Shown here: positions 56,881-62,124 of the stretch, in pieces
Numbering within the stretch: position 1 is the stretch's first letter
Layout of the letters: the number at the start of each line of letters is the position of its first letter
NCBI GenBank assembly: GCA_001295905.1
Contig: LJHT01000040.1
Coordinates: 1 to 62,124 of the forward strand
Source: a beta proteobacterium AAP51
GTDB lineage: Bacteria; Pseudomonadota; Gammaproteobacteria; Burkholderiales; Burkholderiaceae_C
Direction: 5' to 3'
Length of the DNA: 62,124 nucleotides
Notes under the pieces: model-generated
Database searches by the model: none
The model's input: only the letters and a program-made list of their open reading frames with translations
Told to the model about the DNA's origin: nothing
Translations under genes and position numbers: made by a program

Positions 56881-59730
56881 TCAGGCCACCGTCCGGCTTT
56901 CGCCGGCGCCATGCAGGTTGCGGGTGCAGCGGCCGCACAGCGTGGGGTGGGCCGGGTCGTGGCCCACGTCTTCGCGCCAGTGCCAGCAGCGTTCGCACTT
57001 GGTGTGCGTGCTGGCGGCGACCTGCGCCGCCCAGGCCTCGCCGGCCACCAGGCGCACGGCCGAGGTGATGAAGACGAACTTCAGGTCTTCGCCCAGGCTG
57101 GCCAGCAGCGCATGGTCTTGCGGTGGCGCGGTGATCTGCACCTCGGCCTGCAGCGATGAGCCCACGCCGCCGGCGCTGCGCAGGGCCTCGATCTCCTTGT
57201 TCACGCCGTCGCGCAGCTCGCGGATGCGGCCCCACTTGGCCAGCAGCGCGGCATCGGCTTCGGGCAAGGTCCAGTAGGTCTGCGTGAAGATGCTCTCGGC
57301 TGGCCCGTGGCCGCCGTCGAACAGCTTCCAGGCTTCTTCGGCGGTGAAGCTCAGGAAGGGCGCCATCCAGCGCAGCATGCTGTGCGTGATGTGCCAGAGC
57401 GCCGTCTGCGCACTGCGCCGCGCGTGGCTGCCGGCGGCGGTGGTGTAGAGGCGGTCTTTCAGCACGTCCAGGTAGAAGGCGCCCAGGTCTTCGCTGCAGA
57501 AGACCTGCAGCTTGGCCACCACGGGGTGGAATTCATACACCTCGTAATGCGCCAGCACCTCGGCCTGCAGCTGCGCGGTGCGCGCCAGCGCGTAGCGGTC
57601 GATCTCCAGCATCTCGGCCACGGGCACGGCCTGGGTGGCGGCGTCGAAATCGCTGGTGTTGGCCAGCAGGAAGCGCAGCGTGTTGCGGATGCGGCGGTAG
57701 CTGTCCACCACGCGGGCCAGGATGGTGTCGTCGATGGAGAGGTCGCCGGAGTAGTCGGTGGCGGCCGCCCACAGGCGGATGATCTCGGCACCCAGGGTGC
57801 CGGTGATCTTGCGCATCTCGATGAAGTTGCCCAGGCTCTTGCTCATCTTGCGGCCCTGGCCGTCGACGGTGAAGCCGTGGGTGAGCAGGCCGCGGTAGGG
57901 AGCGCGGCCTTCCAGCGCGCAGCCGATGAGCAGCGCGCTGTGGAACCAGCCGCGGTGCTGGTCGTGGCCTTCGAGGTAGAGGTCGGCCTCGGGGCCGGTG
58001 GCGTGGCGGCCTTCAGGGTGTGACCCGCGCAGCACATGGCTGAAGGTGCTGCCACTGTCGAACCACACGTCCAGGATGTCCTGGCTCTTGGTGTAGTCGG
58101 CTGCAGCCTCGCCCAGCCAATCAGCCGGGTCGAGCTGGCTCCAGGCTTCCACGCCGCCGGCTTCCACCAGGGCCGCGGCGCGGTCCATCAGCGACAGCGT
58201 GTCAGGGTGCAACTCGCCCGTCACCTTGTGCAGGAAGAAGGGCAGCGGCACGCCCCAGCTGCGCTGGCGGCTGATGCACCAGTCGGGGCGGTTGGCGATC
58301 ATGTCGCGCAGGCGGGCGCGGCCGTTCTCGGGGTAGAACTTCGTGGCGTCGATGGCGGCCAGCGCCGTCTGGCGCAGCGTGCCGGGCGCCTTGTCGACCG
58401 TGCACACGCCTTGGCCCTCGTCCATGCGCACGAACCACTGCGCCGCGGCGCGGTAGATCACCGGCGTCTTGTGGCGCCAGCAGTGCGGGTAGCTGTGCTG
58501 GAACTCTGAAGTGGCCAGCAGGCGGCCGGCGTCCTGCAGCGCCTGCACGATCACCGGGTTGGCCTTCCAGATGTGCAGGCCGCCGAAGAGCGGCAGCTCG
58601 GCCTCGTAGACGCCCGAGCCCTGCACGGGGTTCAGGATCTCGTCGGCCTTCATGCCATGGGCTAGGCAGGACTGGAAGTCTTCCAGGCCGTAGGCGGGCG
58701 AGCTGTGCACCAGGCCCGTGCCGTCGTCGGCCGTGGCGTAGTCGGCCAGGTACACCGGCGAGAGCCGGTCATAGCCCGGGTGCACGTGCGCCAGCGGGTG
58801 GCGGAAGTTCAGGCCGCCGAGCTTTTCACCCAGCGTGGTGGCCAGCACGGTACCCGCCAGGCCATAGCGCGCCAGGCACTTTTCCACCAGCGCTTCGGCC
58901 AGCACGAGCAGGCCGCGCGGCGTGTCCACCAGCGCATAAACCAGCGCCGGGTTCAGATTCAGCGCCTGGTTGGCCGGCAGCGTCCAGGGCGTGGTGGTCC
59001 AGATGACGGCGTAGGCTTCCTTCTGCAGCGCGGGCAGGCCGAAGGCCGCCGCCAGCTTGGCTGGTTCGGCACTGAGGAAGGCCACGTCGACCATCGGGCT
59101 CTTCTTGTCGGCGTACTCGATCTCGAATTCGGCCAGCGAACTGCCGCAGTCGAAGCACCAGTACACCGGCTTGCTGCCGCGGTAGACGTAGCCGCGCTCC
59201 ATCAGCCGCTTCAGCACGCGGATCTCGCCGGCTTCGTTGGCCGGGTCCATGGTGCGGTAGGGGTGGGCCCAGTCGCCCAGCACGCCCAGGCGCTGGAAAT
59301 CGGCCTTCTGCTGGGCGATCTGCTCGGTGGCGTAGGCGCGGCTCAGGGCCTGCACCTTTTCGCGCGGCAGGCCGCGGCCATGGGTCTTTTCGATCTGGTT
59401 TTCGATGGGCAGGCCGTGGCAGTCCCAGCCCGGCACGTAGTGGGCGTCGAAGCCGGCCAGCTGCTTGCTCTTCACCACCATGTCTTTCAGCACCTTGCCG
59501 AAGCCGTGGCCGATGTGCAGCGTGCCGTTGGCATAAGGCGGGCCGTCGTGCAGCACGAACAGGGGTGCGCCCTGCCGTGCCGCACGCAGGCGCTGGTACA
59601 GGCCGCCGTCGGGCGTGTTCTCGTTCCAGCTCTGCACCCAGGCCGGCTCGCGCTTGGGCAGGTCGCCGCGCATCGGGAAGGGCGTGTCGGGCAGGTTCAG
59701 GGTGCTGCGGGTGTCGGGGGTGGTGCTCAT
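56881..59730 (-). CDS. ileS: Isoleucine--tRNA ligase
   Basis: A 949-residue class Ia aminoacyl-tRNA synthetase. The HIGH motif is [10 protein letters not shown] (~68-77) and the KMSKS loop is [10 protein letters not shown] (~615). The editing domain lies between ~200 and 400 ([16 protein letters not shown]). A C-terminal zinc finger contains [10 protein letters not shown] and CGRCTRN. Start ATG 59730 fits homologues; the frame continues to 59781 without support. The gap upstream to ribF holds a 34-codon open frame (59858-59962). Confidence 0.97.
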   Translation of the reverse strand: MSTTPDTRSTLNLPDTPFPMRGDLPKREPAWVQSWNENTPDGGLYQRLRAARQGAPLFVLHDGPPYANGTLHIGHGFGKVLKDMVVKSKQLAGFDAHYVPGWDCHGLPIENQIEKTHGRGLPREKVQALSRAYATEQIAQQKADFQRLGVLGDWAHPYRTMDPANEAGEIRVLKRLMERGYVYRGSKPVYWCFDCGSSLAEFEIEYADKKSPMVDVAFLSAEPAKLAAAFGLPALQKEAYAVIWTTTPWTLPANQALNLNPALVYALVDTPRGLLVLAEALVEKCLARYGLAGTVLATTLGEKLGGLNFRHPLAHVHPGYDRLSPVYLADYATADDGTGLVHSSPAYGLEDFQSCLAHGMKADEILNPVQGSGVYEAELPLFGGLHIWKANPVIVQALQDAGRLLATSEFQHSYPHCWRHKTPVIYRAAAQWFVRMDEGQGVCTVDKAPGTLRQTALAAIDATKFYPENGRARLRDMIANRPDWCISRQRSWGVPLPFFLHKVTGELHPDTLSLMDRAAALVEAGGVEAWSQLDPADWLGEAAADYTKSQDILDVWFDSGSTFSHVLRGSHPEGRHATGPEADLYLEGHDQHRGWFHSALLIGCALEGRAPYRGLLTHGFTVDGQGRKMSKSLGNFIEMRKITGTLGAEIIRLWAAATDYSGDLSIDDTILARVVDSYRRIRNTLRFLLANTSDFDAATQAVPVAEMLEIDRYALARTAQLQAEVLAHYEVYEFHPVVAKLQVFCSEDLGAFYLDVLKDRLYTTAAGSHARRSAQTALWHITHSMLRWMAPFLSFTAEEAWKLFDGGHGPAESIFTQTYWTLPEADAALLAKWGRIRELRDGVNKEIEALRSAGGVGSSLQAEVQITAPPQDHALLASLGEDLKFVFITSAVRLVAGEAWAAQVAASTHTKCERCWHWREDVGHDPAHPTLCGRCTRNLHGAGESRTVA

Positions 59731-59857
59731 GGCTTGAAGGCTCGGCAGAAGCCGCTGCGAAAAGGGCGGCCGGGGTGGCATTCGGGGCGTTCAGGCTGGA
59801 ACCGCGGCCCGCCGGCAGGGCGGGCGGGCGCGCACCGGGGTGCGCAGCGGGCCAGCT

Positions 59858-59962
59858 TCAGCGGGCCGAGCGAATAATTCGGTCGCGCGTGGCCTGGCGG
59901 CGCGTGGCCGCTTGCCAGCGCAGCAGGCCGGCGTCTGAGGGAAGGGCTGACAGAGCGCGCAT
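59858..59962 (-). CDS. Candidate 34-residue small ORF in the ileS leader
   Basis: A short open frame (starts MRALSALPSDAG, ends IIRSAR) placed eight bases after a TAAAAT -10 hexamer, so it could be translated from the 5' end of the ileS transcript. It is basic and Arg/Ala-rich with two Ile codons (ATT ATT) near the end. It may be a leader peptide, a small protein, or only chance. I have no homologue in mind. Confidence 0.35.
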   Translation of the reverse strand: MRALSALPSDAGLLRWQAATRRQATRDRIIRSAR

Positions 59963-59970
59963 GACGGTCG

Positions 59971-59976
59971 ATTTTA
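59971..59976 (-). promoter_or_regulatory. -10 element of the ileS transcription unit, overlapping the ribF stop
   Basis: TAAAAT on the minus strand, whose first three bases are the ribF stop TAA. Transcription would start near 59964, at the small ORF, about 235 bases before ileS. Confidence 0.4.
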
Positions 59977-60963
59977 GACCCGGGTCTCGCCCGCAGCCCG
60001 CCACCAGGCGCGCGCGGCCTCGGTGTCGCGCGCAATGCCCTCTTGCAAGGCAGCCAGCCCGTCGTACTTCAGCTCGTCGTGCAGCTTGTGCAGCAGCTCC
60101 ACGCGCAGCAGCCGGCCGTAGCCGCCGTTCAGCCCCAGTGTTTCGGGCCAGTGCAGGCAGTGCACTTCCAGCAGCACGCGGCCGGCGTCTTCCACCGTGG
60201 GGCGCACACCCAGGCTGGCCACGCCGGGCAGGGTGCCTTCACCGGGGCCGCCCGGGCCGCCCAGCCCATGCACACGCACGACGAAGATGCCGCTGGCCGC
60301 CGGCCGTGCATGTGCGAAGAGCAGGTTCAGGGTGCGGAAGCCCAGGTCGCGGCCCAGCTTGCGGCCGTGCAGCACGTGGCCGCTGATGCTGTAAGGCCGG
60401 CCCAGCAGGGCTTCGGCCTGGGCCATGTCGCCGCGCGCCAGCGCCTCGCGCACGGCCGAGCTGGAGACCCGCAGGCCGTGCACCTCGTAGCTGTTCATGC
60501 GCGCCACGTCGAAACCCGCTGCCGTGCCGGCGGCGTCCAGCATCGCGTAGTTGCCGGCGCGCTTGGCGCCGAAGTTGAAGTCGTCACCTACCAGCACGTA
60601 CTTCGCGCGCAGGCCTTCGCGCAGCACGTCGTCGATGAAGGCCTGCGGCGGCATGGCGGCGAAGGCTTCGTTGAAGGGCAGCACCACCACCTCGTCGACA
60701 CCGCAGCGCTGCAGCTCGCAAAGCTTGTCGCGCAGCGTGCCGATGCGCGCCGGCGCAGCTTCGGGCTTGCCGGCCTTGCGCGCGAAGTGGTCGCGCGGGT
60801 GCGGCTCGAAAGTCATCACGCAGCTGGGCAGGCTGCGGTGGCGGGCTTCGTTCGTCAGCAGCGCCAGCATGGCCTGGTGGCCGCGGTGCACGCCGTCGAA
60901 ATTGCCGATGGTGACGGCGCAGCCGGCGGTGCCGGGGCGGCGCCAGCCGCGTTGGATCTGCAT
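59974..60963 (-). CDS. ribF: Bifunctional riboflavin kinase/FAD synthetase
   Basis: A 329-residue enzyme that phosphorylates riboflavin to FMN and adenylylates FMN to FAD. The N-terminal nucleotidyltransferase has AVTIGNFDGVHRGHQAML (~16-33), VGDDFNFGAKRAGN and the ISSSxxR-type motif VSSSAVREAL. The C-terminal riboflavin kinase domain (~185-320) has GRDLGFRTLNL, close to the usual GFPTANL, and GVASLGVRPTVED. Start ATG 60963; a GATAAT -10 at 60989-60994 gives a ~20-base leader. The stop TAA forms part of the next promoter. Confidence 0.96.
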   Translation of the reverse strand: MQIQRGWRRPGTAGCAVTIGNFDGVHRGHQAMLALLTNEARHRSLPSCVMTFEPHPRDHFARKAGKPEAAPARIGTLRDKLCELQRCGVDEVVVLPFNEAFAAMPPQAFIDDVLREGLRAKYVLVGDDFNFGAKRAGNYAMLDAAGTAAGFDVARMNSYEVHGLRVSSSAVREALARGDMAQAEALLGRPYSISGHVLHGRKLGRDLGFRTLNLLFAHARPAASGIFVVRVHGLGGPGGPGEGTLPGVASLGVRPTVEDAGRVLLEVHCLHWPETLGLNGGYGRLLRVELLHKLHDELKYDGLAALQEGIARDTEAARAWWRAAGETRV

Positions 60964-60988
60964 GAAAAGCCCGTTGGATGAGCGTCCG

Positions 60989-60994
60989 ATTATC
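60989..60994 (-). promoter_or_regulatory. -10 element of ribF
   Basis: GATAAT on the minus strand, about 25 bases before the ribF ATG, overlapping the last codons of the upstream glycosyltransferase gene. Confidence 0.45.
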
Positions 60995-62066
60995 CCGGCA
61001 GCCCGAGCAGCCGACGGTACAGCGCCAGGTAGGCCGCCGCCGCGGTGTCCCAGTTGAACTGCGCGGCGTGGGCTTGCACCGCCAAGGCGCGGCCGGGCTC
61101 GGCGTGGCGGGCCATGCCCTGTTGCACCACGGCCTTCATCGCGGCGGGCTCGAAGCTGTCGAAGTAGCTGGCGGCCTCGCCGCCGATCTCGGGCAGGCAG
61201 GTGCGCCGCGCCAGGAAGACGGGCTTGCCGAAGTGCATGGCTTCGATGGGCGGCAGGCCGAAGCCTTCGGTCAGCGACGGGAACAGGAAGCCGCTGCAGT
61301 TGGCATAGGCCCAGGCCTTCTGTGCATCGCTGATGCCCAGGTGGAACTGCACGTTGGGCTGGCGGTTGGCGGCCTTCAGCGCCTTGGCGTCGTCGCTGGG
61401 CGGGCCGCACATCACGAAGCTCATCTCGGGCCACTCGCGCGCCAGGTCCAGCACCGCCTGCGGGTTCTTGCTGGGCGACATGCGGCTCAGGTGATGGAGG
61501 AACGGGCGCTCGGCCTGCTCGGCCCAGCCCGGCAGCGGTGCGCGTTCGGCGGCGACGAAGCTGCGCGCGCCGTTGTAGATCACATCCAGGGGCCCGGCCC
61601 AGCCGAGTTCGCGCTTCACGTCGCCCGCGGTGTGCTGGCTGATGGCCACCACGTGGTCGGTGCGCGCCATCAGCTTGAGCGTGCGGCGGTGGTGGCGCCA
61701 GCGCGAGTAGGCATTGCGGCCGTAGAGGTAGTTGAGGTCGTGCACCGTCACCAGGCGCGTGCCGCCCGCTGCCATTTGCGGCGGCAAGTTCTTGTTCAGC
61801 TGGTGCAGGCTGTGCCACAGCGCGAAAGACTCGGGTTGCACGTGGCGCAGGCGCTGCCAGCGATTCACGGCGATGTAGGCCACTTCGTTGCCGAACAGTC
61901 CGAACAGCTTCTCGCGCAGGTGGAAGTGCAGCCGGATGCCGTACTGCGCGCGCCAGGCCGGTGCCACCGCGGCGAGGCGCGTGCCGATCTGCAAGGCGAA
62001 CTCGCCCAGCCCGTCGTGCAGCGCGCCGATGTTGCCCAGGCTGATGCCGATGTGGCGTTCTTTCAT
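60990..62066 (-). CDS. Glycosyltransferase family 1/4-type
   Basis: A 358-residue GT-B fold glycosyltransferase transferring a sugar from a nucleotide donor, probably in surface polysaccharide synthesis. The N-terminal lobe has GISLGNIGALHDGLGEFALQ and VTVHDLNYLYG. The C-terminal donor lobe has HLSRMSPSKNPQAVLDL and the glycosyltransferase-4 signature SLTEGFGLPPIEAMHFGKPV with the expected Glu-x7-Glu pair. Start ATG 62066; upstream frame to 62114 has no support. Its upstream flank carries a CACAAT hexamer eight bases before the ATG. Acceptor and sugar cannot be predicted. Confidence 0.92.
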   Translation of the reverse strand: MKERHIGISLGNIGALHDGLGEFALQIGTRLAAVAPAWRAQYGIRLHFHLREKLFGLFGNEVAYIAVNRWQRLRHVQPESFALWHSLHQLNKNLPPQMAAGGTRLVTVHDLNYLYGRNAYSRWRHHRRTLKLMARTDHVVAISQHTAGDVKRELGWAGPLDVIYNGARSFVAAERAPLPGWAEQAERPFLHHLSRMSPSKNPQAVLDLAREWPEMSFVMCGPPSDDAKALKAANRQPNVQFHLGISDAQKAWAYANCSGFLFPSLTEGFGLPPIEAMHFGKPVFLARRTCLPEIGGEAASYFDSFEPAAMKAVVQQGMARHAEPGRALAVQAHAAQFNWDTAAAAYLALYRRLLGLPG

Positions 62067-62124
62067 CGGCGGGCATTGTGCCGGCAGCCGGCACTGGCAA
62101 GCGGGCCGGCACAATGCGCCGCCA

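Noticed and set aside
60990..62112. Continuation of the ribF frame through the glycosyltransferase gene as a 712-residue fusion
   Set aside because: The N-terminal part is Arg/Ala/Gly-rich shadow of the glycosyltransferase; ribF has its own ATG and promoter, and the glycosyltransferase is intact in another frame.

Overview
The window is GC-rich chromosomal DNA from a betaproteobacterium, most likely order Burkholderiales near the Rubrivivax/Leptothrix/Roseateles group. This rests on gene content and order (surE-pcm-nlpD-rlmD, carAB-greA, yhbY/rlmE-ftsH-folP-glmM, pstSCAB-phoUBR, trxA-rho-rpmE2, dnaX-ybaB-recR, ribF-ileS-lspA), TGA-dominated stop codons and tight ATGA/GTGA/TTGA overlaps. No database search was run. 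I saw no tRNA, rRNA, CRISPR array, prophage, transposase or integrase.

Left part (1-18.9 kb), the most accessory region: a SARP/BTAD-type regulator with an AAA ATPase domain runs off the left edge and follows a SulP anion transporter. A zinc alcohol dehydrogenase faces a PEP-CTERM-anchored PQQ-type sugar dehydrogenase. Then come a DUF2087 protein, tadA, and an LD-carboxypeptidase gene that physically overlaps a four-gene peptide ABC importer (lipoprotein binding protein, two permeases, one fused double ATPase). A large TonB-dependent receptor follows, with a structured 400-base leader region and a double hairpin behind it.

Middle (18.9-43 kb), mostly housekeeping: surE-pcm-nlpD-rlmD (no rpoS between nlpD and rlmD), a Bax-inhibitor-like membrane protein, a GlcG/HbpS protein, carA-carB-greA, a DUF4149 membrane protein, divergent yhbY and rlmE, then ftsH-folP-glmM. 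A fasciclin lipoprotein gene is divergent from pstS, and PHO boxes in the shared gap point both ways. The whole phosphate module pstS-pstC-pstA-pstB-phoU-phoB-phoR follows.

Right part (43-62.1 kb): a membrane glycosyltransferase-like protein, then rpmE2, rho and trxA on the minus strand. Next is a pair of overlapping genes that each fuse a protein-kinase fold to an HDOD domain. The first is a pseudokinase; the second is a complete kinase that also carries a C-terminal GAF domain. This is the least conventional system in the window. Between it and a divergent purM-like gene lies an unlisted RNA gene, the 4.5S signal recognition particle RNA (ffs), on the minus strand. dnaX-ybaB-recR, a DUF2189 membrane protein, lspA, ileS, ribF and a family-4-type glycosyltransferase complete the window.

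A recurring regulatory theme is visible. Several genes (surE, dnaX, the purM-like gene, yhbY) have a TANAAT/GATAAT -10 hexamer exactly six bases before the ATG, predicting leaderless mRNAs. The ffs promoter shows the same six-base gap to the RNA 5' end deduced from base pairing, which calibrates the start point. In three places (carB/greA, trxA/rho, ribF/ileS leader) the -10 hexamer contains the TAA stop of the upstream gene.
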